This document shows positions 14,111 through 63,570 of a stretch of DNA of 64,000 nucleotides, piece after piece. A program made the translations under genes and the position numbers. How positions within the stretch are numbered: position 1 is the stretch's first letter; each line of letters opens with the position of its first letter. Origin of the DNA: Doris montereyensis (Eukaryota > Mollusca > Gastropoda > Nudibranchia > Dorididae); contig JAXRKP010000043.1 in the NCBI GenBank assembly GCA_037039925.1, positions 266,734-330,733 on the forward strand, read 5' to 3'. The notes beneath the pieces are model-generated. The model was given only the letters and a program-made list of their open reading frames with translations. It made no database searches and was not told the origin of the DNA.

Positions 14111-16415
14111 TATAACTTAACTATAATAACTATAACTATAACTGTCCCATTGGTTGTCTTTATAAATATAACTATAACTGTCCCATTGGTTGTCTTTATA
14201 AATATAACTAACTGTCCCATTGGTTGTCTTTATAAATATAACTATAACTGTCCCATTGGTTGTCTTTATAAATATAACTATAACTGTCCCATTGGTTGTC
14301 TTTATAAATATAACTGTAACTGTCCCATTGATTGTCTTTATAAATATAACTGTAACTGTCCCATTGGTTGTCTTTATAAATATAACTATAACTGTCCCAT
14401 TGGTTGTCTTAATAAATATAACTATAACTGTCCCATTGGTTGTCTTTATAAATATAACTATAACTGTCCCATTGGTTGTCTTTATAAATATAACTGTAAC
14501 CCATTGGTTGTCTTTATAACTATAACTGTCCCATTGGTTGTCTTTATAACTATAACTGTCCCATTGGTTGTCTTTATAACTATAACTGTCCCATTGGTTG
14601 TCTCTATAACAATAACTGTCCCATTGGTTGTCTTTATAACTATAACTGTCCCATTGGTTGTCTTTATAACTATAACTGTCCCATTGGTTGTCTTTATAAC
14701 TATAACTGTCCCATTGGTTGTCTTTATACCTATAACTGTCCCATTGGTTGTCTTTTATGGTTGTCTTTATAACTATAACTGTCCCATTGGTTGTCTTTAT
14801 AACTATAACTGTCCCATTGGTTGTCTTTATAACTATAACTGTCCCATTGGTTGTCTTTATAACTATAACTGTCCCATTAGTTGTCTTTATAACTATAACT
14901 GTCCCATTGGTTGTCTTTATAACTATAACTGTCCCATTAGTTTAGTCTTTATAACTATAACTGTCCCATTGGTTGTCTTTATAACTATAACTGTCCCATT
15001 GGTTGTCTTTATAATTATAACAATAACTGTCCCATTAGTTGTCTTTATAACTATAACTGTCCCATTGATTATCTTTATAACTAGTGTAACTGTCCCATTG
15101 GTTGTCTTTATAACTATAAAGTATAACTGTCTCATTGATTGGCTTTATAACTATAACTATAACTGTCCCATAAGTTGTCTTTATAACTATAACTGTCCCA
15201 TTGATTGTTTTTATATTTATAACTATAACTGTCCCATTGCTTGTCTTTATAACTATAACTATAACTATAAATGTCCCATTGATTGTCTTTATAACTATAA
15301 CTGTAACTGTCCCATTGGTTGTCTTTATAACTATAACTATAACTGCCCCAATAGTTGTCTTTATAACTATAACTGTCGCATTGATTGTTTTTATATTTAT
15401 AACTATAACTGTCCCATTGATTGTCTTTATAACTATAACTATAACTGTCCCATTGATTGTTTTTATAACTATAACTATAACTGTCCCATTGGTTGTCTTT
15501 ATAATTATAACTGCCCCATTAGTTGTCTTTACAACCATAACTGTCCCATTGATTGTTTTTATAACTATAACTATAACTGTCACATTGATTGTCTTTATAA
15601 CTATAACTGTCCCATTGATTGTCTTTATAACTATAACTGCCCCATTAGTTGTCTTTATAACTATAACTATAACTGTCCCATTGATTGTCTTTATAGCTAT
15701 AACTATAACTGTCCCATTAATTGTCTTGATAACTATAACTATAACTGTCCCAGTGATTGTCTTGATAACTATAACTATAACTGTCCATTAGTTGTCTTTA
15801 TAACTATAACTATAACTATCCCACTGAATGTCTTTATAACTATAACTATAAATGTCCCATTAGTTGTCTTTATAACTATAACTATAACTGTCCCATTGAT
15901 TGTCTTTATAACTATAACTGTCCCATTGATTGTCTTTATATCTATAACTATAACTCTCAGAATAACTGTCCCATTTATTGTCTTTATATCTATAACCATA
16001 ACTGTCCTATTGGTTGTCATTATAACTAGAACTAGAACTGCCCCATTGCTTGTTTTTATAACTAGAACTGTCCCATTGATTGTCTTCATAATTATAACTA
16101 TAACTGTCCATTCATTGTCTTTATTAATGTAACTATAACTGTCGCATTGGTTGTCTTTATAATGATAACTATAACTGTCGCATTGGTTGTCTTTATAATG
16201 ATAACTATAACTGTCTCATTGATTGTCTTTATAATGATAACTATAACTGTCGCATTGGTTGTCTTTATAATGATAACTATAACTGTCCCATTGATTGTCT
16301 TTATAATGATAACTATAACTGTCGCATTGGTTGTCTTTATACTGATAACTATAACTGTCGCATTGGTTGTCTTTATAATGATAACTATAACTGTCTCATT
16401 GATTATCTTTATACA
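14110..16415. repeat. Mega-minisatellite part 5: 30-bp units
   Basis: About 75 units of 30 bp with core cattggttgtctttataact, becoming 36-bp units and variants (tgtcgcattggttg) toward the right end. The 660-codon open frame across it follows from a 30-bp period without stops and is not a gene. Confidence 0.93.
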
Positions 16416-16504
16416 CCGTATTGCCATTGACAAGTTTACCCTATCGGTTGTTCTTGTCTTGATGTAGAAGTCTGGAAAGACAAACAGTGAGCCAAAGGGC
16501 GAGT

Positions 16505-16745
16505 TGAAAGTCGTTGAGGTTTTTAAATTTACGTACATCCACAACTAACTCTCCTGAGGTTTTTGGTAGGATTTTTACTTTTGCCCAGACTGCCCTGTGA
16601 ACAACGGAGGGATTTTTAAAATGCACTGGGTGTTGTGATTTGCACATGGGACCTTGATTTTATTTTCCATCTCTAATGGGGACCCCTGTTGTGTTGAGAA
16701 GCCAACCGACACTTTGCCCCTCGACTACAAAGTCCCCCAAGAGTG
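16505..16745 (-). mobile_element. SINE family B copy
   Basis: Shares acatccacaact, gcccagactgcc, tgttgtgat and gcacatgggacct landmarks in order with copies at 46960, 47935 and 52700. In the intact copies the right end, read on the minus strand, is tRNA-like (ggtggtccagaggcaaagtg and a ggttca-like B box). Confidence 0.75.
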
Positions 16746-16749
16746 ATGA

Positions 16750-16925
16750 ATGATGACATGAAATAATATTATTTATATGGAAGCTCCATAGAAGTAGGAC
16801 CAATGACAGGACACAAATACAAAGGAAATAACATTTATTATATTATTAATATCAAAGCTCCATAGGACCAACGACAAGACACAAATACAAAGGAAATAAC
16901 ATTTATTCATGAAATTAGTGCCCTT
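16750..16925. repeat. Two-copy direct repeat, about 80 bp
   Basis: caaagctccataggaccaa and acaaatacaaaggaaataac motifs occur twice about 80 bp apart. The rest of 16925..17370 shows no recognisable feature. Confidence 0.7.
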
Positions 16926-17379
16926 GAAGTATCTTTATAAAAATCTTCTATATTGAGAATATGAAACATTGGAATTTCCACATAGTTAACAATGAAGTGA
17001 GAGGGGTAAAAAAGGCAACCGAGGTCTATTACATATGATATATATATATACTTGAAAAGCCCACAGCAATAAGTTGTTATAACCACATTTCAAAGACGGT
17101 GTCATCATCTTGCGGCTTTTCAAATTACCAAACTTTAAGTTGGTCCTTAGACGTGCATGATATGACAACACAATAACACATACTCCAGCTACCTTCTAGT
17201 CAACAACAAACAGTCACACACTATGCGGTATTGACTCTCTGAGTGCCAATCGCCTATCTATCAAAATTACTGGCGTATGGCTTATACCAAAACTCTATTT
17301 CTTTGCTCCAAAGTTATCTTTGACTACTTTCAGATAGAAAACAGCAAGTGAAGCTTGGCTGTCAGTGGTTGGGAATTTA

Positions 17380-18270
17380 TTGAAAAGGTGTGCCCCAAGG
17401 ATCCATTCTAGCTCCCTTTTTATTTAATGTTTTTATTAATGATATATTTATATTCATTAAAGAGGGAACTCTATACTTATGCAGATGATAACACATTGTC
17501 TTACAATCACCCTGATTTTGGTAAGCCTGTAGATACTTTGGAATAAGGAAGCAATGTACTAGTAGAATAGTTCCACATGAACTGTGTGCAAGCAAATCCA
17601 GAAAATCCCAAGCCCTTGCACTAGGCAATCAAATGTTTTCTAAGAAACCCATTGTTCAAAGTGACTCGGTCCCTATATATCTTGTGAAGAAACTTTCAAA
17701 CTGTTAGGAATAAAGACATATTATCAATTAAAGTTTGATGCCCACATCAAAATAATTTGTCGCAAGGCTTCTCAACAATTCAATGTGTTGAAAAGAATCG
17801 GTAGATATCTCTCAAAATTAGACAAGCTGGGTATATTCCAAACGTTTATACTTTCTAACTTTTGTCCTTTAGCAAGGCACTTTTAATCGAAATCAAATAT
17901 AATGAAATTCGAAAAAAATTCAAGAACGACCTCTTAGATTTATATACAATGACTATAGTAATACATATGAAGTTCTCTTGGAGATGGCATAAATTCCATC
18001 CCTGGACTAAAAGTGAAAGGAATGCGAGCTATAGCCATTGAAACTTTCAAAATTTTGCATGTTCTCGCCATCCTGTCTCCAAGATTTGATATCATTTAAA
18101 GATAGGACTAGGAGGTATAATTTCAGATATACAAATCTAGTCAATATTCCTAAACCTAGAACCACTGCTTTCGGAAAACAATCATTTAAGTATGCTGCTG
18201 CGATTCTGTGGAACAAATTACCTGAACAGTTAAGATCTGAAACAAAACTAGTTTGTGACACTTTCATATA
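17380..18270 (+). pseudogene. LINE reverse transcriptase fragment, decayed
   Basis: Conceptual translation with frameshifts shows VPQGSILAPFLFNVFIND and YADDNTLSY (reverse transcriptase motifs). Further on are FNVLKRIGRYLSKLDKLGIF and, near 18230, ILWNKLPEQLRSET, the usual C-terminal segment of CR1/Jockey-like elements. No start codon or endonuclease is visible, so the copy is 5' truncated. The exact clade is not determined. Confidence 0.85.
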
Positions 18271-18365
18271 AACTTGTACAATCTCACTCCTGTAAGTCTG
18301 ATCTAAAAAACTGAACTCTTCAAATAGACTTTCATTTAAATTTGAATCTGAAAATAGTGGTGGTA
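18262..18365. repeat. Single copy of the 19.6-kb repeat at LINE 3' end
   Basis: The sequence ttgtacaatctcactcc, followed by ctgaactcttca and tttcatttaaatttgaat, matches the tandem units at 19608..19890. Confidence 0.7.
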
Positions 18366-19600
18366 GGTATGCAGCACCTGGAATAGGCCATTTAAAAGTG
18401 TATCAAAATAGTTTATGACATTTCTTTCTAGTTCCACTTCTTAGCTTTACTTACAATAATAACAAACCACCCCAACTCTGAATTCCCCGTCTTTCTGTGA
18501 AAAAATTGTTTTTGAAGACAACAACGTAAACAGTTTTGTGACAAATTTTCAATTTTGCTTTATTTTGAAGATCCCTCAAACTTATAAAAATAACCCCTTG
18601 AAGATAATCGGATCGTCCTATATTACCATTACACACCTTGTCGTATGACCTACGCTTTCATGAAGATATTAGACAGTCACCGACTATAGTATTATTTCAC
18701 TATAGTAAAATAGTATTGTATTCAGCACTGCTAACAAAGCCCACACTTCCATATATGGGCAAAGGTTACACTCAAATGCCACAAATTTCTGGGCGAACAG
18801 TGCAAAGTTTCTCCTCTCTCTCACGGCTGGCCCATTCATCCATCAACACAGCATTTGCGTGATCACGTGTGTTGGTTCCCACAGTCGGTTTCCCAATTGG
18901 ATCATTGTGAATGTTTCATTCTGGTTTCAATGATCATAATATTTGATTACAGAATATGTTCATTCTATTCTATGCATTGTATTTATTATCATTTGATGCA
19001 TGTTGTTTGATATCACGAGTTAAACACTCTTATGAGTCAAAAGTTGTGTGAAACGTGTGTTTTTGTATTGCTTTTAGTGTTGTGAAATTTAAATTGCATT
19101 TTTCTCAAAATATTATTTTTTAGACTACTTTTTTCAATGTTTGGCCTCATTTGTATATATTTTGTCATGAAACTTCGCATGTAGATAGCTATTTACTGTA
19201 AAAACAAAATTTCAAAATTTTTCTCTCTCCGAAAAATTTACTTTTTGCAATCATATTTTTTTCCATAATTATTTTGTATTTGTTTTAGATGGCAAACTAA
19301 AAAAATCATGAAAACATAAATATAACTAAAAGGTCCAAATTTTGTTTTGAAAGTTTATATTTTATAGTCATTATCTTGAACAACTTATATGTGAAGTTTA
19401 GAGCGATTTGGTCATTACCTTTTTCTAAATAGGGACGTAAGATAACGTGTAAACAAAAAAACTCAAATATTCAAGATGGCGCTGTTTCCATGGCAACCAA
19501 GTAAACAACCATATAACTTCATCTTTCATACCCTGATTACATATGTGCTTAATTTAACTGAAAAAAATCAAAAGTATAAAAAATAGCTTCAGAACCCGCA
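18366..19600. other. AT-rich intergenic sequence
   Basis: No gene recognised. A short segment at 19470..19505 combines two transcription factor-like motifs (separate entry). Confidence 0.4.
19470..19505. promoter_or_regulatory. Candidate X-box plus YY1-like motif
   Basis: The string gtttccatggcaac is a near-palindromic RFX-type X-box. It directly follows caagatggcgct, which resembles a YY1 site. Function is inferred only. The segment lies about 2 kb beyond the ATPase stop codon, so it is not obviously a promoter of that gene. Confidence 0.35.
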
Positions 19601-19607
19601 TAGGTCT

Positions 19608-19890
19608 AAATCTGAAAACTGAACTCTTCAGACTCTCATTTATTTGAATTGAAAATAGTTTGCTTCACTTTCATTTAAAATTGTACAATCTCACTCCTTT
19701 AAGTCCAATCTGAAAACTAAACTCTTCAGAGTATCATTTATTTGAATTGAAAATAGTTTGCTCAACTTTCATTTAAAATTGTACAATCTTACTTCTTTAA
19801 GTCTAATTTGAAAACTGAACTCTTCAGAGTATCATTTATTTGAATTGAAAATAGTTTGCTCAACTTTCATTTAAAGTTGTACAATCTCCA
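19608..19890. repeat. About 96-bp tandem repeat, three copies
   Basis: Each unit contains ctgaaaactgaactcttcag, gaattgaaaatagtttgct and ttgtacaatct. It is related to the segment following the LINE at 18262. Confidence 0.85.
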
Positions 19891-20870
19891 CATGTCAAAG
19901 TGTCTTAGAGCATGGCTTTATGGACTAACGCGTCATACAAATGATTCATTTTTGATTTTATTATTACTATTACTAACACACTAGGCGCCAAATGTTGCCG
20001 GGTTAACCGATTAGATTGTAAGTCAAATTGTTGTGTAATCTTTTGTCTTCATTCAGGTTGAACAACAAATACATGTTACACTATTAAATTACACGTGTAA
20101 CTTTTACTCCTAGAAAATTGTGTGCACCCTACACACTGTGGCATGTCCTGATCATTTCAAAACATTGCTACAAGAGTTTTGAACAAAATCCAAGCCCTGC
20201 ACAGTTATAAGAAACTAAAAGAATGATAACAATAATAAAAAGAAAAAAGAAGAAAGATTACTTTTTAATATAATAGATTAGAATCATCAACATCATCAAC
20301 AGCATCATCATTATTATCATTATTACCATTATTATCATTATCATAATTATTATTATCATAAATCCTCTGCGTTTAATTTTCAAAACCAGGTAGCCACTAC
20401 AAGGTTCATAAGCATAACAAATCCAATGATTACCAAGGTCAAATGGCACCTCAACACCAGAAACATGGTGGTATATTAAATCAAAACATTATTTTCCCAT
20501 TGATAATTAAACAAACCGTTAAGCACAGTCACGCTACTGATTAAAATATGTACCATCTTACCGTGTTTGGGGTAGACCATAGGTTAATTTTACTTTCAAA
20601 GGTGGCATAGACAAAAACTACTCACCACATTCGTACTCTCAATACCAGCCAATTCAATTTTCATACACACATCACATTCATCATGAAATTTTCACTTAGT
20701 GATAGTCTCGTTTCTTTTGGCTATGAATTTCTCACACTGTTTTTTTGTCTGTAAATCAATAAGCAAAAATCTACAACGTCGATGAAGCTGTTTAAATACA
20801 TAAGTCCACATGACATAAGTTTTTCAGGAAAAGTTTAAAAAAAAACACATACAAAATCTAGATCATCACA
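19890..20870. other. AT-rich sequence with short ATC/ATT microsatellite
   Basis: Contains an imperfect (ATC/ATT) tract at about 20283..20362. No coding signal. Lies downstream of the ATPase stop and may include its 3' UTR. Confidence 0.4.
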
Positions 20871-21190
20871 TAGGATTGCAAATACTATGTTATGCTTCTT
20901 AGATTTCAATGTAACTACTGCTTTAGTCTTTGTAGTGTAGTAGATGGAAGGAAATAATCAGTTGTGCACAAAATGGACATACATGTTTACAGTTAATCTT
21001 TTTGACAGATTTTAAAAACTCCTTGACTTAGAGGTTAGAGTAGCCAGGAGGAAAGCAAGACAGAAATTTACATCAAGTGAGTAACAGGAGCGTATCTGCT
21101 AGATCAAGGCCTGCAATATTTAAAAAAACAAAACACAAACAAAGTGTGCATTTCATCATTTGAAGAGCAAATCTCATATCACATATACCA
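20870..21190. repeat. Dispersed repeat D, copy 1
   Basis: Landmarks (ctatgttatgcttc, gtgcacaaaatggac, ctccttgactta, atcaaggcctgcaatattta) recur in the same order at 31084..31290 and 52210..52530. Family not recognised. Confidence 0.7.
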
Positions 21191-21487
21191 TGGACTTGCT
21201 CGGTTAGACAGTTTCACTGATGTAAAGAGCCATAACCGACAAAACGGAAAGGTTACATAATAATCATTGCAATATTGGTCAAAGGAAAGTTTGTAAACAA
21301 AAGCCTGTTTCATGAGGTGTGAAATAACACATGCTGGCAATAAATTCCATATTGCAATATAAAAAGAAAAAAGTGAAAATATCTTGAAATAATATGTACA
21401 AAGTTCTGTTTTTTTGTTTTGTTGTTGCGTAATTTCATTAATACTAATTTGTAAATTTCTGTCTATTGCCCTAGCATACAGTAGTTG

Positions 21488-59222
<37,735 letters not shown>

Positions 59223-59224
59223 CT

Positions 59225-59345
59225 TCATAGAAAAAAAAAAAGAAAAAGAAAAATTAAAAATTTAAAAAAAAGAAAGAAAAGAAAGGCAGAACAAAAAAGA
59301 AAGAAAAAAAAAGAAAGAGTAAAAAAAGAAGAAAAGAAAAGAGGT
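59225..59345 (-). promoter_or_regulatory. Extended polypyrimidine tract at acceptor
   Basis: Plus strand is A/G-only for most of about 115 nt (aaaagaaaaagaaaa). On the gene strand it is an unusually long T/C tract immediately upstream of the acceptor of the exon starting at 59222. Confidence 0.7.
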
Positions 59346-59392
59346 TAAAACGGCATTTATTAAAGCAGAAGTGAGGGGACGAGATTTTAGAA

Positions 59393-59420
59393 AGTAGTGG
59401 TAGTAGTAGTGGTAGTAGTG

Positions 59421-59483
<63 letters not shown>

Positions 59484-59502
59484 ATGCTAATCAATAATAA
59501 TA

Positions 59503-59534
<32 letters not shown>

Positions 59535-59584
59535 AATAATAATACTACATGCAACAAAAATAATAATAAGAATAAAAATAAATA

Positions 59585-59646
<62 letters not shown>

Positions 59647-59661
59647 TAAATAATAATAATG

Positions 59662-59728
<67 letters not shown>

Positions 59729-59809
59729 CAATAATAACAATATAATAATAATAACAATGATATTAGTTATAATAATAGTAATAGTGATAAAAGTAATAGT
59801 AATAATAAT

Positions 59810-59860
<51 letters not shown>

Positions 59861-60012
59861 CATAATAATAATAATAATAATAATAATACCAATAATAATA
59901 ATAATATAATAATAATTACAATAATATTAGTTAATTAAAAAATGATATTAATAATGAAAATAATAGTGATAATGATATAAAAACTATTGATAGTAATAAA
60001 AATAAGGATGAA

Positions 60013-60076
<64 letters not shown>

Positions 60077-60125
60077 GTAATAATAATAATAATAATGATA
60101 AAATAAAAATAGTAATAATAATAAT
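59393..60125. repeat. (AGT)n then (AAT)n compound microsatellite
   Basis: AGT triplets at 59395..59482, GAT at 59503..59535, then AAT with interruptions to 60125. Confidence 0.95.
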
Positions 60126-60660
60126 TCAATTCAACTCAATCATCTTTATTAATCCATTAAAAAAAGGATGCTTTTTGTTTCTCCACAAAGGAATACTCAG
60201 GATGTGAATGGCTAATGAAAAAAAGATCAGAAAGTCTCTGAAATGTGAAACTTTCAGACATCAACACCTCTTGTACCGTATTTAATCAAACACTTATAAT
60301 AATCGCACCATGCAATGCCATCTTTCTCAACCTTCTTGATATAACTAGAAAGGAATTCATCATTACAATCTTTAGTTTACAACCATTCCAACCTGAATTT
60401 CTTCTTAGAACTTAGATCTAGATTGATCACATCTACTGGTAAATCCCGACCAATAAACCTAAACTTTTGACAGGTCATCTCCAATTTGTTAAATTGTCTA
60501 GATCTACATTCTGGAGCTAGCTTACCTTTAACCTAGATCTAGAGTTAGTTGTTCGGAGGATTTGCTTGTTATTATAACAGTTATAGCAAAATTGTCGATC
60601 AATTCTGATTCGAGTGAAGTAGACCTAGAAATCTAACTCTAACTCTACTAAAGTTATTGA
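60126..60660. other. Unassigned sequence, possible LINE 3' tail at left edge
   Basis: The left edge (ctcaatcatctttattaatc) is the reverse complement of a tail ending attgagttgaattg. No motif supports a coding part. Confidence 0.35.
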
Positions 60661-60667
60661 AGAATAA

Positions 60668-61095
60668 TTGGTTTATGATGTAATTTGACCTTTGAGTTCA
60701 TAGTTAAACAACAGCCAATGAGATGACAATATATTTTAAGCTCGTGGCTTTTCCGGTAGCCTCATTATCATTCAATACATTTCATGCAAGCCGAAGTTGA
60801 TTACACGACTATTGCTGCTATTGTGGTGTGTTTAGTCCTTAGTTTGAGTTTCTTTTGTTGCAATAACATCTCAATATGAATTCCTTATTCTTTCAACTTA
60901 TAAGTCTTTCATCATGTGTAAATGTGAACTCCTGGTTCAAACTAAGTGTAAACCCTAGCTTCACCATTGCACACGCTAGTTTTTTCATGCAAATGGCTGG
61001 GGCAACTCCTCAGTGTAAGAAGGTCACTTCCGGTAACACCTTGAGCTGTACTTGGGTTAACTATGAACTCAAAGGTCCAACTACATCATAAACCC
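60668..61095. mobile_element. Element with about 40-bp terminal inverted repeats
   Basis: ggtttatgatgtaatttgac then ctttgagttcatagtt at the left is the inverse of aactatgaactcaaagg then tccaactacatcataaacc at the right. Length is about 430 bp with no transposase, consistent with a MITE. No clear target duplication seen. Confidence 0.65.
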
Positions 61096-61099
61096 TTTA

Positions 61100-61735
61100 A
61101 GAAGCCTAGGTATCTGGTCCCAAACATAGGGCCTGCACGCTTCACGTGCCAATGCCTGCGCACTTCCTGGGCCAAACGTAACACGTCCTAAATCAAACAC
61201 TAGCACTCTTCTTGGGTTGAACTAAGGATTAAACAATAGCAGTGATAGTCACGCAATCAGGTATATATCGACAGACAACATGTTGATTGATGTCTCATGT
61301 AGCCTTAGTATTTCTAAATCAACTAATTAGTTCTATGCCATACGTTGCAGTCATGTAATTCATGTAATTCTAGTCTTTGTTTTCAATGCCTTTATATTTT
61401 AAGATGTAATCTAATTTTTAACCATAAATGACTATGATTTGTATCAATTTTTTTTTTTTACTATGTACTACATGATATATGTGTAATTTATGGATGTTTA
61501 ATATATTGTAAAGCGCTTGGAGCCTCTTTTATGGGGATTAAGCGCTCTATAAGTGTTTAGTATTATTATTATTATTAATCAACTAAGGCTTACGTTGTTT
61601 GCATAGCTTACACGCTCCATTGCTTGTACCTATGTTTAGTCATTTTATCTTCTTTTTTCCCCCAGTCGTTTCCTATGAAGAAGAATACTTAAAGCAATGC
61701 CGTCTGCATTGCTCAGCAGAAACTTGCGTGCTTTA
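61100..61735. other. Unassigned sequence with retroelement-like tail
   Basis: At 61500..61580 the string aaagcgcttggagcctcttt, then aagcgctctataagtg and (ATT)n, looks like the 3' tail shared by many invertebrate LINEs and SINEs. Confidence 0.5.
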
Positions 61736-62860
61736 TCTATGCAGTGTATCTTATCTATGCAGCGTGTCTTATCTATGCAGTGTGTCTTATCTATGCAGTG
61801 TGTCTTATCTACGCAGTATCAGTGTGTCTTATCTATGCAGTGTGTCTTATCTATGCAGTGTGTCTTATCTATTGCAGTATGTCTTATCTATGCAGTATGC
61901 CTTATCTACGCAGTATGTGTTATCTTATCTATGCAGTGTGTCTTATCTATGCAGTGTGTCTTATCTACGCAGTTATCTATGTGTCTTATCTATGCAGTGT
62001 GTCTTATCTACCTTATCAGTATGTCTTATCTATGCAGTATGTCTTATCTACGCAGTATGTCTTATCTATGCAGTATGTCTTATCTCTATGCAGTATGCCT
62101 TATCTACGCAGTGCCTTATCTATGTCTTATCTACGCAGTATGTCTTATCTACGCAGTGTGTCTTATCTATGCAGTGTGTCTTATCTGTGCCTGTGTCTTA
62201 TCCTTATCTATGCAGTGTGCCTTATCTACGCAGTATGCCTTATCTACGCAGTATGCCTTATCCATCTTATCTACGCAGTATGTCTTATCTACACAGTATG
62301 TCTTATCTACGCAGTATGTCTTATCTACGCAGTATGCCTTATCTAGTATGTCATCTACGCAGTGTCTTATCTATGCAGTGTGTATGCCTTATCTATGCAG
62401 TGTGTCTTATCTACGCAGTATGCCTTATCTACGCAGTATGCCTTATCTACGCAGTGTGTCTTATCTATGCAGTGTCTTATCTACGTCTTATCTACGCAGT
62501 ATGTCTTATCTACGCAGTATGTCTATGCAGTGTGTCTTATCTATGCAGTGTGCCTTATCTACGCAGTATGTCTTATCTACGCAGTATGCCTTATCTACGC
62601 AGTATGCCTTATCTATGCAGTGTGTCTTATCTATGCAGTATGTCTTATCTAAAGATGAAACCAGCTATGATACTTATTGACAAGATATCTACGCAGTACC
62701 TGTATCTATGCAGTGTCTTATCTACGCCTTATCTATGTCTTATCTAATGACGGGGCAGTATGTCTTATCTACAGTGCACGATGTCTTATCTACGCAGCAG
62801 TATGTCTTATCTACGCAGTATGCCTTAGGCCTATGCAGTGTTAAATCTCCAGTATGCCTT
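61735..62860. repeat. 18-bp minisatellite (tcttatctatgcagtgtg)
   Basis: About 60 copies with variants ctatgcag/ctacgcag and tgtgtc/tatgtc/tatgcc. Becomes irregular after 62650. Open frames up to 382 codons are due to the 18-bp period. Confidence 0.95.
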
Positions 62861-62989
62861 GTCTACCTGTAGTTAAGATTTCAAAGAGAAACCTGATGAA
62901 TTGTTCTTTGAACAAGATATCTACGCCATACCTGTTATCATTAACACTACGTGATGCTCCGCCTCTTGTCTTATCTACGAGAGACCTAA

Positions 62990-63570
62990 TCCCTTATCAC
63001 GGCTAATGAAAAGGAACACAAACAGATAGTTAAACCAGTGGATGCTCAGGCCCGATATACAAAACTTTATCCTAACGGCTAATGTCCGCCTCTTTCAGGA
63101 AAAAAAACAGATAGTTTAACACTGATGGATAACCAACAGGCCTAGTTCTAAATTTGTCCCCTGTGGAAATGAAAAAGGAACACGAAACAGATAGTTTAAC
63201 ACTGTGGATGCTCAGCCCCATATAAAACCTTATCCCCACAGCTAATGAAAAGGAACACGAAACAGATAGTTAAACACTGTGGATGCTCAGGCCCGTATAC
63301 AAAACCTTATCCTAACGGCTAATGAAAAGGAAAAAGAAACAGATAGTTTAACACTGTGGATGCTCAGCCCCGTATACAAAATCTTATCCCCACGGCTAAT
63401 GAAAAGGAACACGAAACAGATAGTTTAACACTGTGGATGCTCAGGCCCGTATATAAAACCTTATCCCCACAGCTAATGAAAAGGAACACGAAACAGATAG
63501 TTTAACACTGTGGATGCTCAGCCCGTATACAGAACCTTATCCCCACGGCTAATGAAAAGGAAAAAGAAAC
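62990..63570. repeat. About 77-bp minisatellite
   Basis: About seven copies with core gctaatgaaaaggaacacga and agatagtttaacactgtgga. The first two copies are rearranged. Confidence 0.9.

Noticed and set aside
14150..16132. 660-codon open frame
   Set aside because: Lies in the 30-bp minisatellite. The period is divisible by three and lacks stops, so the peptide is a 10-residue repeat without any family feature.
2116..16415. Centromeric satellite
   Set aside because: Unit length and array size alone do not support this, and nothing else in the window indicates a centromere.
61599..62747. 382-codon repetitive frame with a hydrophobic start
   Set aside because: The 18-bp array gives open frames in several registers. 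No conserved domain or splice evidence.
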